A DNA stretch of 64,000 nt from Beduinella massiliensis (lineage in GTDB: Bacteria > Bacillota > Clostridia > Christensenellales > Aristaeellaceae): NCBI RefSeq assembly GCF_900199405.1, contig NZ_LT963430.1, positions 1,519,605 through 1,583,604 of the forward strand, written 5' to 3'. This document shows positions 33,527-42,469 of this stretch, piece after piece. Position 1 is the stretch's first letter. Every line of letters begins with the position of its first letter. A program made the position numbers and the translations under genes. The notes beneath the pieces were generated by a model. The model saw only the letters and a program-made list of their open reading frames with translations. It was not told the origin of the DNA and searched no databases.

Positions 33527-34822
33527 ATGAAAAAACTGTCGGCCCTTTTGGTAATGCTTGCCCTGACGCTAAGCTGTTTTTCGCCTTTTGCATTGGCGGA
33601 GGACGCCGCGACCGTCACGTTCTGGTTGGATGATATGACCGACGCCCGCATGGCGATGGTGGAAAAGATTATCGCGTCCTTTGAAGCCAGCCATCCGAAC
33701 ATCAAGGTTGACTTTACCGGTCTGCCGGAGGATGCCTCCGACAAGCTGATGCTGGCCTTCGAGGCTGGCACTGCGCCGGATATCCTGAACATTACCTCGA
33801 AGAACATCGCCACCTATATTGAAAACGGCTATGTGTCTGACCTGACCGAGCTGTACGCGCAGAAGGGAAACGATGCGATTCTGAGCAGCGCGATCGAGTC
33901 GGCCTGCGCCTATGACCGGGAAAACAGCCGCCTGTATTATTTGCCGTCGGGCTGTAACTTCTTTTGCCTGTGGGCGCGCAGCGACTGGTTTGAAGAAATG
34001 GGCCTGAGCATGCCCGTCACGTGGGATGAATTCTTTGCAGATGTAGAAGCGCTCACGGAGAAGGATGCCGGACGGTACGGCATCGCTCTCCGTGGAGGGA
34101 AGGGCGCGGCGACCAATTTGGAGATGCTCATGTACTCCTATTCCGGCATCACCCATTACTTCACGGAGGAGGGAGTGTGCACTGTCAACGACCCGAAGCA
34201 TGTGGATTTTGTCGATCGCTACCTTTCCCTGTACAATGTGTGCAGCGGCGAGGGAGATATCAACTTTGGCTGGAGTCAGTTGGCCGGCGCCTTCCAAACG
34301 GGCGTAGCTGCGATCATTCAGCACAACACGGGCTCGGCTGACGCGCACTATGACGCCTTTAATGGCGATCTGTCCAAGTTCGCAGCTTTGCCCTTCCCCA
34401 AGTCTGTCGAAGGCACCCGCGTAATGCAGAGCCTGAGCTGGGATGGTTTTGCTATCAACGAGACGGCGAAGGACAAGGAGGCTGCGTGGGAGTTCCTTTA
34501 CTTCCTGTGCGCAGGCGAGGGCGCCGCTATCTATACGGAGAATATCGGCCTCGTTCCCTGCGTCAATGAACTCCTGACCAGCGAGGACAGCTACGTTCAG
34601 AGTCCGGATAAACCCTGGATGCAGACCGCTGCGGAGGTCATCACATCGCCGGATACTCTGTTCTACGATTGCCCTACCTATATGCCCTCATATAGCGGCG
34701 TGTTGAGCAACGAGATCGATCCCATGGTGCAGCAGGCGATGGCGGGCGAGATCAGCGCGCAGGAGCTGCTGGACTACTGGGCCGAGACCATGACGGCCAT
34801 GTACGCCGAGGAAGGCAAGTAA
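33527..34822 (+). CDS. Extracellular sugar-binding protein of the ABC transporter
   Basis: The 431-residue protein is a family 1 solute-binding protein (SBP_bac_1 type) with TVTFWLDDMTDARMAMVEKIIASFEASHPNIKV (start of the fold: TFWLDD, SHPNIKV) and APDILNITSKN. The N-terminus is a clear signal peptide ending FALAED. A lipobox is not convincing: TLSC has Leu and Ser but the order does not fit, and ALA-ED looks like a signal peptidase I site. A secreted rather than lipid-anchored protein would be unusual for a monoderm. AAGGAG precedes the ATG. Confidence 0.92.
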   Translation: MKKLSALLVMLALTLSCFSPFALAEDAATVTFWLDDMTDARMAMVEKIIASFEASHPNIKVDFTGLPEDASDKLMLAFEAGTAPDILNITSKNIATYIENGYVSDLTELYAQKGNDAILSSAIESACAYDRENSRLYYLPSGCNFFCLWARSDWFEEMGLSMPVTWDEFFADVEALTEKDAGRYGIALRGGKGAATNLEMLMYSYSGITHYFTEEGVCTVNDPKHVDFVDRYLSLYNVCSGEGDINFGWSQLAGAFQTGVAAIIQHNTGSADAHYDAFNGDLSKFAALPFPKSVEGTRVMQSLSWDGFAINETAKDKEAAWEFLYFLCAGEGAAIYTENIGLVPCVNELLTSEDSYVQSPDKPWMQTAAEVITSPDTLFYDCPTYMPSYSGVLSNEIDPMVQQAMAGEISAQELLDYWAETMTAMYAEEGK

Positions 34823-34840
34823 TTTCAAAGTAAACGGGAT

Positions 34841-34880
34841 GCTCTCGCCCATCCGTCGTTTTTCGGCGGATGGGCAGAGC
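34841..34880 (+). other. Strong hairpin between binding-protein and propeller genes
   Basis: GCTCT-CGCCCATCCG pairs with CGGATGGGC-AGAGC around a T-rich loop. No T-run follows, so it probably protects the binding-protein mRNA and lowers downstream expression rather than fully terminating. Confidence 0.65.
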
Positions 34881-34908
34881 TAAATTCGGATCAGGGGAGG
34901 ATGAACAA

Positions 34909-36819
34909 ATGAGCTACCGGGAAAAAATCCTGCAGGAGAGCGACGTTCGCTGTCACGTAACCCGTAAAGCGGACATTCGTTTCACCGACGGGGCGTTGCC
35001 CCATGCCATGGGCGTCACAAATGTGCAGATCATGCGTTCCTGTCAGGACGCGTCGCTGGCGCCTGAAGGAAGGGGATGGACCTACGCGCATGCCGCCATG
35101 CTTGGATTTTGGCAGGGGGAGTTTATGGTGCAGTATTTGGCCGGCGCGCGCAGCGAGCACGAAGGAGACTCCCGTGCTTTCCTGATCCGTTCGCGGGACG
35201 GATTGCATTTCTCCAAACCTATAGAAATTTTCCCGGCGATCAACGTTCCTGCTGCACCCTACAACGGGGAAGGGAAGGAGGTGCTGGAAGGAAAGGATAC
35301 CATAAACTGTATCATCCATCATCGTATGGCGTTCTTTTGCGCTTCAAACGACCGCATGCTGGCCATGACCTATTACGGCGTCGTGCCCATCGATCCGCGC
35401 CTGAAGGAGTTCCCGGCTCACGGAACGGTGAAGAGTTACGACATGACGGATATCATGCTCGTGATGCCGGGCAGCGGCTACGGCGTGGGGCGCGCGATTC
35501 GCGAAATTCGACCGGACTTCAGCTTCGGCCCCATATATTTTTTGCGTTATGGATCAAGCGGCGGCTATACTCGGGAAAACACAAAGATATTTCCTTTTTA
35601 CGAGGAAAGTCGAGACGAGGAATTTGTAGAAGCCTGCCGTGAACTGCTTGGGAATCGTGTCGTTACCCAGCAATGGTGGGAGGAAGAACGCTGCGATGAG
35701 ACCGGTTTTTTTACCCTCACAGGAGGAGAAGCACCTTCCATCTATACGCTTCCTGGCAATGGAAAAGATATGCTTGCAATCATGAAGAATGCATTGACCT
35801 CTGTTTCCCATGACGGCGGCGAGACGTGGAGCCCATGTAAGCGCTCCTATTCGCTGGAGACATCAACCGGCAAGGTATGGGGCCAACGGACGCCGGATGG
35901 GAGCTATGCGCTGGCCTATAACCCCACTACAGATACGGCGCACCGTTGGCCGTTGGCGGTTTCGCGAGGGGAGAACGGGCAGGACTTTGGCGATATGTAC
36001 GCCGTGCTGCCGGAGGTGCCGCCTTGCCGCTACGCGGGACGGCTTAAGAACCTGGGCCCACAGTACATTCGCGGGATCGCTGAATATAACCCGCAGCCGG
36101 AGGACGACGCCTTTTATCTGACCTATAGCAACAACAAGGAGGATATTTGGATCAGCCGCGTCGCTGTACCTCTGCGAGCCGTCGAGGCGCAGGATGTAAA
36201 TGTCGATATGTGTTCCGTTCGCTGGAAGGACATCGCGGATACCTGGAATTTGACTCTGCCCGGTTGGGGCGGAATTGAGCTTAAGGAAGGGGCGTTGGTG
36301 CTGAGCGATTCCGATCCTTACCATCGTGCCATTGCAGAGCGGGCTTTTGCACCCGGAGCAGTGGTGGAACTGGAGACGGAGGTAGCGCTCGATCACGGGC
36401 CGAAGGCTCAGGCGTTTACCCTCGCGTTTCAGGATGACAGCGGGCGCGAGCCTGCAAAGGTGCTCCTGCGATCGGACGGTTGGATCAATTCCCGGGTGTT
36501 TGGCTCTGAACTGCATTTGATTCGTTTTCAGCCTGGGGAGAGAATTCGCTTTGCCTTTCACATCGATTGCGTTTGCAACCAGTGCAGCCTAAAGGTGACC
36601 GTCGGCGGAGAGTCAGTATTAAAACGCTGGCGGTTCGATGCGAGCGTATGGCAGCTTTGCCGTGTGCAGTTCCGCACCAAGTATGCGCTGCTTCATCAAG
36701 ATGAAGAGGTTTATCCCAAATGGGCGGATATTGGGAATCTTCCCGGAGCGGACACGCCGACTGAAGAGCTGAGAGCGCGGATTTTCAATTTGCGTTCGCG
36801 AGCGGTGGAGCCAAACTGA
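34909..36819 (+). CDS. Cytoplasmic Asp-box beta-propeller protein, sialidase-like
   Basis: The 636-residue protein has at least two Asp-box motifs, SRDGLHFSKP near residue 95 and SHDGGETWSP near residue 300, the hairpin signature of sialidase-type propellers. The first 430 residues are likely the propeller; the last 200 (from about LTLPGWGGIELKEG) look like a beta-sandwich with VELETEVALD and IRFAFHID, as in concanavalin-like domains. There is no signal peptide, so it should act inside the cell on an imported oligosaccharide. The glycosidase or lyase class is unknown. GGGAGG precedes the ATG. It is linked to the transporter operon. Confidence 0.75.
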   Translation: MSYREKILQESDVRCHVTRKADIRFTDGALPHAMGVTNVQIMRSCQDASLAPEGRGWTYAHAAMLGFWQGEFMVQYLAGARSEHEGDSRAFLIRSRDGLHFSKPIEIFPAINVPAAPYNGEGKEVLEGKDTINCIIHHRMAFFCASNDRMLAMTYYGVVPIDPRLKEFPAHGTVKSYDMTDIMLVMPGSGYGVGRAIREIRPDFSFGPIYFLRYGSSGGYTRENTKIFPFYEESRDEEFVEACRELLGNRVVTQQWWEEERCDETGFFTLTGGEAPSIYTLPGNGKDMLAIMKNALTSVSHDGGETWSPCKRSYSLETSTGKVWGQRTPDGSYALAYNPTTDTAHRWPLAVSRGENGQDFGDMYAVLPEVPPCRYAGRLKNLGPQYIRGIAEYNPQPEDDAFYLTYSNNKEDIWISRVAVPLRAVEAQDVNVDMCSVRWKDIADTWNLTLPGWGGIELKEGALVLSDSDPYHRAIAERAFAPGAVVELETEVALDHGPKAQAFTLAFQDDSGREPAKVLLRSDGWINSRVFGSELHLIRFQPGERIRFAFHIDCVCNQCSLKVTVGGESVLKRWRFDASVWQLCRVQFRTKYALLHQDEEVYPKWADIGNLPGADTPTEELRARIFNLRSRAVEPN

Positions 36820-36891
36820 CAGCCTATTGCCTATTCTTTGCTGTTTAATAACCGGTTTCTCCGTATTCGCGACATTGATTCGGAGTAGAGC

Positions 36892-36934
36892 CATACGTTT
36901 TGCCCGTAAGATAGGCAAACGTATGACTTTTTTT
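36892..36934 (+). terminator. Intrinsic terminator after the propeller gene
   Basis: CATACGTTTTGCC pairs with GGCAAACGTATG and is followed by ACTTTTTTTAT. It separates the catabolic region from the polysaccharide cluster. Confidence 0.85.
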
Positions 36935-37308
36935 ATATGCAGGAGAGGAAACCACAAGCGATCGGAATGCTCTTTATATAAGGAAGCTGCAGACACAAGA
37001 GTTGTATATCCGTAGCTCTCCTATTGGAGGAAATGGATTGAAAGATTACCGCGGGTAATGAAGTAAAAGGGTCTGCCATATATCGCCATCGTAATTGACA
37101 GGCAAATAAAAATAGTGTAGAATCATGAAGAATAGAAGGCAAAAGTTGCCTTAGGGCGAAAGGTACAATACTCTATTTCTGAGTTTTGTATCCGAGCATA
37201 TGAGATGGAAGAACGGCTGCAAAGATCCGCGTCTTCATGGCAAATGAGTACAAGTCATGAACGACCGGGGATAATTTGAATGGCTGCGGATGGAAGGGGA
37301 ATGTTAAC
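36935..37308 (+). promoter_or_regulatory. Gene-free leader region of the polysaccharide cluster
   Basis: The stretch holds a promoter (37095-37123), a palindrome ATTACC-GCG-GGTAAT (37045-37059) upstream of it, and two possible leader hairpins: AAGGC/GCCTT near 37140 and TACAATACTC/GAGTTTTGTA near 37163-37191. The leader before the first gene is about 180 bases. I see no known riboswitch in it. Confidence 0.5.
37095..37123 (+). promoter_or_regulatory. Promoter of the polysaccharide cluster
   Basis: TTGACA and TAGAAT are separated by 17 bases in AT-rich sequence. This is the only strong promoter seen before the glycosyltransferase genes. Confidence 0.8.
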
Positions 37309-38220
37309 GTGAAGCACTGTTCTGTTATCATTCCCACGCTCAATGCAGGCGATTGTATTAAAAAACTGCTCAAATCGCTTCAAAGTCAAACCATACTGCC
37401 GGATGAGATCATCGTCGTGGATTCACAGTCTGAGGACGATACCGTTGTTGCCGCTGCCAGTGTTCCTGGGGTGCGGGTTATCTCCATCGAGCGAGCGTCC
37501 TTTGACCATGGCGGTACGCGGGATATGGCCCTGCGCCAAAGTCAAGGGGAATTCGTGGTCTTTATGACCCAGGATGCCCAGCCTACGGACGAGTACTGCC
37601 TTGAACGGTTGCTGGATCCGTTCAAGCAAGAACGCGTCGCGGCTGTTGGCGGAAGGCAGATTGCCTGGCCGGATGCAAGGCCATTTGAACGGCTGGTAAG
37701 GGAGAACAACTATCCGGCGCAGGATCGCATGTGGGACGCGAGCGATATTGGACGCTTGGGCGTACGCGCTTACACGATATCGGATGTCTGCGCGGCTTAC
37801 CGGAGATCTGCGTATTTGCAGTCAGGTGGCTTCGATTATCCTATCTTGACGAACGAGGACATGCTGATGGCCGAACGCTTGCTGCATGCGGGCTACGCGC
37901 TTGCGTATAGCGCGGGGGCGGCGGTTTATCATTCGCATCATTTTTCTTTGCGGCAGGAGTATGCGCGAAATTATATTATTGGCCGCACGATGAAGCGCTA
38001 TGAGGAGCGCTTTGAGCATGTTGACGAAACGGGCGAAGGAATCGCGTTGGTTGAAAAGACGATGCGGGAACTGCTTAGAAATGGGCACGTGCTCGAGTGC
38101 TTTTTCTTTGCGGCAAACTGTGCGGCGCGGTTGCTTGGCAACCGTATGGGAAGAAGAAGGGAAACCAAGGAACGGTCGATGAAAGGAAACGCGAATGGCG
38201 AAGAACGAGGCGATAGTTGA
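37309..38220 (+). CDS. GT2 glycosyltransferase, rhamnosyltransferase-like
   Basis: The 303-residue protein has a GT-A fold start (SVIIPTLNAGDCIKKLL), DEIIVVDSQSEDDT, and the stretch FDHGGTRDMAL...GEFVVFMTQDA that is typical of rhamnosyltransferases of polysaccharide clusters. It would transfer a sugar, perhaps rhamnose from dTDP-rhamnose, on the cytoplasmic side. GTG is taken as start with GGAAGGGGA eight bases before; an upstream TTG has no ribosome site. It overlaps the next gene by 26 bases. The exact linkage is unknown. Confidence 0.85.
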   Translation: MKHCSVIIPTLNAGDCIKKLLKSLQSQTILPDEIIVVDSQSEDDTVVAAASVPGVRVISIERASFDHGGTRDMALRQSQGEFVVFMTQDAQPTDEYCLERLLDPFKQERVAAVGGRQIAWPDARPFERLVRENNYPAQDRMWDASDIGRLGVRAYTISDVCAAYRRSAYLQSGGFDYPILTNEDMLMAERLLHAGYALAYSAGAAVYHSHHFSLRQEYARNYIIGRTMKRYEERFEHVDETGEGIALVEKTMRELLRNGHVLECFFFAANCAARLLGNRMGRRRETKERSMKGNANGEERGDS

Positions 38221-39130
38221 GATCCTATTAGCCGCGTATAACGGAGAATCATTTATTCGCGAGCAACTGGATTCCATTGTCAACCAGTCGGATACGCGGT
38301 GGCATTTAACGGTTTCGGATGACGGCTCGACTGACGGCACGCCGCGGCTACTGGATGAATATGTGCAGCGATATCCGGAAAAAATCACACGCTATTTTTC
38401 AGGCCAGCGTTTCGGGAATGCACGCGATCACTTCTTTTGTTTAATGCGGCAATGTGACGCGGCATACATGATGTTCTGTGATCAGGATGATGTGTGGTAT
38501 CCGGATAAAGTGCAGGAGATTATGGCAGCGATGCTTGCCGCTGAGAATCAGTATGGCATACAAACGCCACTCCTCGTGTTCACAGATCAGCGGCCTACCG
38601 ATGCACAGTTAAGGCCTTTGGCGCCATCGTTGATGCGCTATCAAAAGCAATATTTTAAGGCCTTTGAATATCGCAGCATCCTGATGCAAAACGTCGTCAC
38701 AGGCGGCGCTATGGCGATCAATCGGGCGTTGGCGCTGTTAGGCGCTCGATGCGTAGACACGCAGAATGTTATCATGCACGACTGGTGGCTGGCGGCTGTG
38801 GCGGCAAGGTTCGGCCGGATCATCTATCTGGATGAGCCTATGAGCGATTACAGGCAGCATGCTGGAAACAGCGTCGGGGCGAAGAATGTGGGCGGATTAT
38901 CCTATATGTTATTCAAACTTCGTCATTTGCAGTCGTTAAAAGAAACGATTTCGGAAAAAAAGCGGCAGGCGGATGTTTTTAAAAGAACCTATGCTCAGAG
39001 GCTTTTTGATGAAGATCAACTCTTTTTATGTCAAATGGCGAAAAAAAGGAGCGGGATCGGATTTTATTGTCAGAATCGAGCCTATGTCCACGGTTTTTTT
39101 CGCTTTGTCGGCATGATGATGCTCGGCTAA
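38195..39130 (+). CDS. GT2 glycosyltransferase
   Basis: The 311-residue GT-A enzyme has ILLAAYNGESFIREQLDSI, VSDDGSTDGT and MMFCDQDDVWYPDKV, the pattern of rhamnan- and RgpB-like GT2 enzymes. Catalytic acidic residues are seen in DQDD and the later MHDWWLA. It starts inside the preceding gene with AAAGGAAACGCG as ribosome site. It is likely to extend or cap the same glycan as its neighbour. Confidence 0.87.
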   Translation: MAKNEAIVEILLAAYNGESFIREQLDSIVNQSDTRWHLTVSDDGSTDGTPRLLDEYVQRYPEKITRYFSGQRFGNARDHFFCLMRQCDAAYMMFCDQDDVWYPDKVQEIMAAMLAAENQYGIQTPLLVFTDQRPTDAQLRPLAPSLMRYQKQYFKAFEYRSILMQNVVTGGAMAINRALALLGARCVDTQNVIMHDWWLAAVAARFGRIIYLDEPMSDYRQHAGNSVGAKNVGGLSYMLFKLRHLQSLKETISEKKRQADVFKRTYAQRLFDEDQLFLCQMAKKRSGIGFYCQNRAYVHGFFRFVGMMMLG

Positions 39131-39161
39131 CAATACAAAGAAGAAGAGGTTGAACGTCCCT

Positions 39162-40616
39162 ATGGATTTGAAAAAATCAAAGCGATTCTTGATAACGCTC
39201 GCGGCATTGTACTGGGTGTTGGTTGCAATGATCTATCTGGTGGCGGGTGACCAGTTTCATCATACGGCAGTGACGAGCGATGCGCTCTCACCGATCGCAG
39301 TGATCGGTGAAATTAACGATGATATTGTCATTACGCAGCAGCTCATAGCTCCTGCGGATCAACTTACAGGTCTGGATATTATGGCTGCCACCTATGGCAG
39401 AGCCAACTCCGGCACGCTTAATCTAAACGTAAAAAATGCTGCGGGAGATGAGGTGGCGCTGCAAAGTGTGGACGTTTCTGTATTTACGGATGGAAAGTAT
39501 ACGACCATTCCGCTCGAGCAGACGTCTGCGGTAGCACCAGGCGAACCGTTAACGCTGACGATGAGCACACAGGGATGCGCTGAAGGAAACGCTGTTACGA
39601 TTTACTACGGCAATATGATAACGGCAGGGCGCTTTGACATCGTGCAGTCTATTTCACAGGAAGATCTGTATACGGTAAATGGTACGCAGGGTACGGGCAA
39701 ATTGTGCATTCGACTAAACGGCATAAAAACACTGGATTTTTATAAAACGTACTGGCTGATCACTGCTGGTATTTTTGTGGTTTTGGGTTTCTACGCGTTG
39801 CAAGGCTACAAAAAAGCGAAGATGGGAAAAAACAATGGCATCGTTGCAATCTGCACCTTGTATTGCCGGTATCGCTTTCTTTTGAAACAGCTTGTATCGC
39901 GCGATTTTAAGGCAAAGTATAAACGATCGGTTCTGGGAATGGCGTGGAGCTTTCTCAATCCGTTACTGACTATGGCGGTTCAGTACGTTGTTTTCTCCAC
40001 GCTGTTTAAGTCGGATACGCCTAACTATCCGGTTTACCTGCTGTCGGGCATCGTCTTTTTTAACTTCTTCAGCGAAGCGGTTTCCGTGGGAATGACCTCT
40101 ATTACAGGGAACGCCTCGTTGATCAAAAAGGTGTACATGCCGAAGTATATTTACCCTTTTTCTAAATTATTTTCGTCGCTTATCAACTTTGGCCTAGCAC
40201 TCATTCCCTTATTTCTCGTCATGCTGGTTACTGGTACGGCGATCAGGTCATCTGTTCTGCTACTCATATACGATATTTTCTGTTTGCTTTGCTTTGTAAT
40301 GGGAATGATCCTTCTGCTTTCAACTGCAATGACGTTTTTTCAAGACACACAGTTTTTGTGGGGCGTTATAAGCATGCTATGGATGTATTTGACGCCGTTG
40401 TTTTATCCGGAATCCATCATTCCGCAAAGCTTGCTTACGCTCTATCATATGAATCCTATGTATCAGTACATCACGTTTGCGCGTATTTGTATCATCGATG
40501 GGGTATCGCCGGAGCCGATGGCGTACCTTTGGTGCCTGTTATCGTCGGTTTTAGTACTCTTGCTGGGCATCTGGACATTCAAGAAACAGCAGGACAAGTT
40601 CGTCCTGTATCTATGA
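39162..40616 (+). CDS. Polysaccharide ABC exporter permease with an extra N-terminal extracytoplasmic domain
   Basis: The C-terminal 250 residues are an ABC-2 permease of the Wzm/TagG type (LVSRDFKAKYKRSVLGMAWSFLNPLL is spread over its entry helix; FYPESIIP near the end). Usual length is about 260, but this protein has 484 residues. A first membrane helix at residues 8-28, a beta-rich outer domain of about 165 residues (AVIGEINDDIVITQQLIAP, VDVSVFTDGKYTTIPLEQT) and a second helix at 197-217 come before it. The added domain may bind the glycan or the wall. It pairs with the ATPase gene ten bases downstream. Confidence 0.87.
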   Translation: MDLKKSKRFLITLAALYWVLVAMIYLVAGDQFHHTAVTSDALSPIAVIGEINDDIVITQQLIAPADQLTGLDIMAATYGRANSGTLNLNVKNAAGDEVALQSVDVSVFTDGKYTTIPLEQTSAVAPGEPLTLTMSTQGCAEGNAVTIYYGNMITAGRFDIVQSISQEDLYTVNGTQGTGKLCIRLNGIKTLDFYKTYWLITAGIFVVLGFYALQGYKKAKMGKNNGIVAICTLYCRYRFLLKQLVSRDFKAKYKRSVLGMAWSFLNPLLTMAVQYVVFSTLFKSDTPNYPVYLLSGIVFFNFFSEAVSVGMTSITGNASLIKKVYMPKYIYPFSKLFSSLINFGLALIPLFLVMLVTGTAIRSSVLLLIYDIFCLLCFVMGMILLLSTAMTFFQDTQFLWGVISMLWMYLTPLFYPESIIPQSLLTLYHMNPMYQYITFARICIIDGVSPEPMAYLWCLLSSVLVLLLGIWTFKKQQDKFVLYL

Positions 40617-40626
40617 GGTGAAGGCC

Positions 40627-41355
40627 ATGGAAAAGATGATCGAGGTAAAGGACGTATCCATGCGCTTTCGCATGTCGAACGACCGCATCAGCAGCATCAA
40701 GGAATACATGGTGCAGATGTTGCGGGGGAAGCTGCAATACAATGAATTTGAGGCGCTTAAGCACGTTAGTTTTGACGTAAACAAGGGTGAAGTGGTAGGG
40801 CTGATCGGTCACAATGGCGCGGGAAAAAGCACAATGCTCAAGGTCATCTCCGGTATCCTCAAGCCAACGGAGGGCAGCGTGGTTGTACGCGGAAACATTG
40901 CTCCGATGCTGGAGCTGGGCAGCGGATTTGACATGGACATGACCGGGCGGGAAAACATTTTCCTTAACGGAGCTATTTTGGGCTACTCTGAAGAGTTTTT
41001 GTCAAGCAAGTACGATGAGGTTGTGGCGTTTTCGGAGATCGGTCCGTTCATCGATGTGCCGCTGAGAAACTACTCGTCCGGTATGATCGCAAGGCTGGCA
41101 TTTTCCATTGCGACGGTGGTGGAACCGGAGATCCTGATCGTGGACGAGGTGCTTTCCGTCGGTGATGCGGACTTTCAGGAAAAGAGCCGCAGGCGCATGA
41201 TGGAATTGATGAGCGGGGGCACGACAGTGCTGTTCGTCAGTCATAGCTTGCCGCAGGTTCGGGAGATGTGCAGCCGGGTGCTTTGGGTTGAACACGGAGA
41301 GGTACAGATGTTTGGCGATGTAAACGACGTGTGTGACATATACGAAAAAGCATGA
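40627..41355 (+). CDS. Polysaccharide ABC exporter ATPase (Wzt/TagH type)
   Basis: The 242-residue ATPase has Walker A GHNGAGKST, signature NYSSGMIARLAFSIA, Walker B ILIVDEVLSVGD and the switch His in VSHSLPQV. The insertion NDRISSIKEYMVQMLRGKLQYNEFEAL (near residues 17-43) is typical of polysaccharide exporters. It lacks the C-terminal carbohydrate-binding domain of O9a Wzt, so recognition may lie in the permease ectodomain. GAGGTG lies six bases before the ATG. Its last codons overlap the next gene by four bases. Confidence 0.93.
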   Translation: MEKMIEVKDVSMRFRMSNDRISSIKEYMVQMLRGKLQYNEFEALKHVSFDVNKGEVVGLIGHNGAGKSTMLKVISGILKPTEGSVVVRGNIAPMLELGSGFDMDMTGRENIFLNGAILGYSEEFLSSKYDEVVAFSEIGPFIDVPLRNYSSGMIARLAFSIATVVEPEILIVDEVLSVGDADFQEKSRRRMMELMSGGTTVLFVSHSLPQVREMCSRVLWVEHGEVQMFGDVNDVCDIYEKA

Positions 41356-42413
41356 AGACGATATTGTATATTGCACCGGTTGACTGGCTCTGGATTAAAC
41401 AGAGGCCGCAGTTTCTGGCAGAAGAGCTGAGCCAATATGATCGAATCCATGTTGTTTATCCGTATGCCAATAATCGCATGGGGCTGCAAAAGAAGACGAA
41501 GACGCCTCTGCCGCTGACTCCTTATTTCACGTTTCCTTCGCTGGGAGGCAGGCTGTCCGTTGCTCAGTTAAACAAGATATGGTCAGCCCTCCAGATTCGC
41601 CAAGTGATTCGGCGGGTGAAGCCGGATATTCTTTGGCTGTCTATGCCTTGGCAGATGGATATGGTGCCGACGTCTTACAAAGGGCGCATTGTGTATGACT
41701 GCATGGATGACTATGTGGCTATTCAGAGGGGCAGCGAAAGCGACAAGCTGCTAAAGCAGGAAGCCGCACTTGTAAAACGTGCAGATACGGTATTTGCTTC
41801 CAGCGAGAGCCTTCGCCGGGTGCTAGCTGCACGTCATGGCCGCAGGGATACGGTGCTTTTGCGCAACGGCTATCATGCCAGTTGGCCTATATTACAGACT
41901 GCCCATGTGCGCGATTGTGACAAGTTGCTGCGCGTAGGCTATTTCGGAACCATTGGACGCTGGTTTGACTTTGATTTACTACTTAACAGCCTCAATCAGC
42001 ATATGGATGTAGAGTATCATCTCTACGGCCCGACGGAGGCTGGTATTCGAATTCCGGCTCATCCACGTCTTATTGTGCATGGCGTTGTAGAGCACGAACG
42101 CATTCCCGAGGTCGCGCAAACGCTGGATGTGCTGATGATGCCCTTTGTGATCAATGATATCGTCATCAGCGTTGATCCAGTTAAGCTCTACGAGTATATC
42201 TGCCTGCGTAGGCCGATTCTTTGTGTACGGTATCCCGAAGTGGAGCGTTTTGCCCCGTTTGTACTTTTCTACGAGGATGCCCAAACATTTGCAGCACAGT
42301 TGGATGCAGCGAAAACTATGCCGCTTTGTAGCATGGAGCAAACGGAAGAATTCCTACACGAAAACAGCTGGGCACAGCGCGCAGCGACTGCGCATGAGGT
42401 GCTCAATCGTTAA
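41352..42413 (+). CDS. TuaH-like glycosyltransferase
   Basis: The 353-residue GT-B type protein starts ILYIAPVDWLWIKQRPQFLAEEL and has VYDCMDDYVAI, LLRNGYHASW, RVGYFGTIGRWFDFDLLL and VDPVKLYEYICLRRPILC. This is the pattern of TuaH-like glycosyltransferases of teichuronic acid-type clusters. The same pattern occurs twice more inside the large protein downstream. It starts in the ATGA overlap with the ATPase. Donor and acceptor are unknown. Confidence 0.82.
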   Translation: MKTILYIAPVDWLWIKQRPQFLAEELSQYDRIHVVYPYANNRMGLQKKTKTPLPLTPYFTFPSLGGRLSVAQLNKIWSALQIRQVIRRVKPDILWLSMPWQMDMVPTSYKGRIVYDCMDDYVAIQRGSESDKLLKQEAALVKRADTVFASSESLRRVLAARHGRRDTVLLRNGYHASWPILQTAHVRDCDKLLRVGYFGTIGRWFDFDLLLNSLNQHMDVEYHLYGPTEAGIRIPAHPRLIVHGVVEHERIPEVAQTLDVLMMPFVINDIVISVDPVKLYEYICLRRPILCVRYPEVERFAPFVLFYEDAQTFAAQLDAAKTMPLCSMEQTEEFLHENSWAQRAATAHEVLNR

Positions 42414-42469
42414 GCCCGGCTGCAGTTGCTCCGTTTACTTTACAGATACAATGCTCAGGAGGTTCAAAT

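Noticed and set aside
37124-37308. A known riboswitch (c-di-GMP, c-di-AMP) in the leader of the polysaccharide cluster
   Set aside because: I could not match the conserved core of any class; only generic stem-loops are present.
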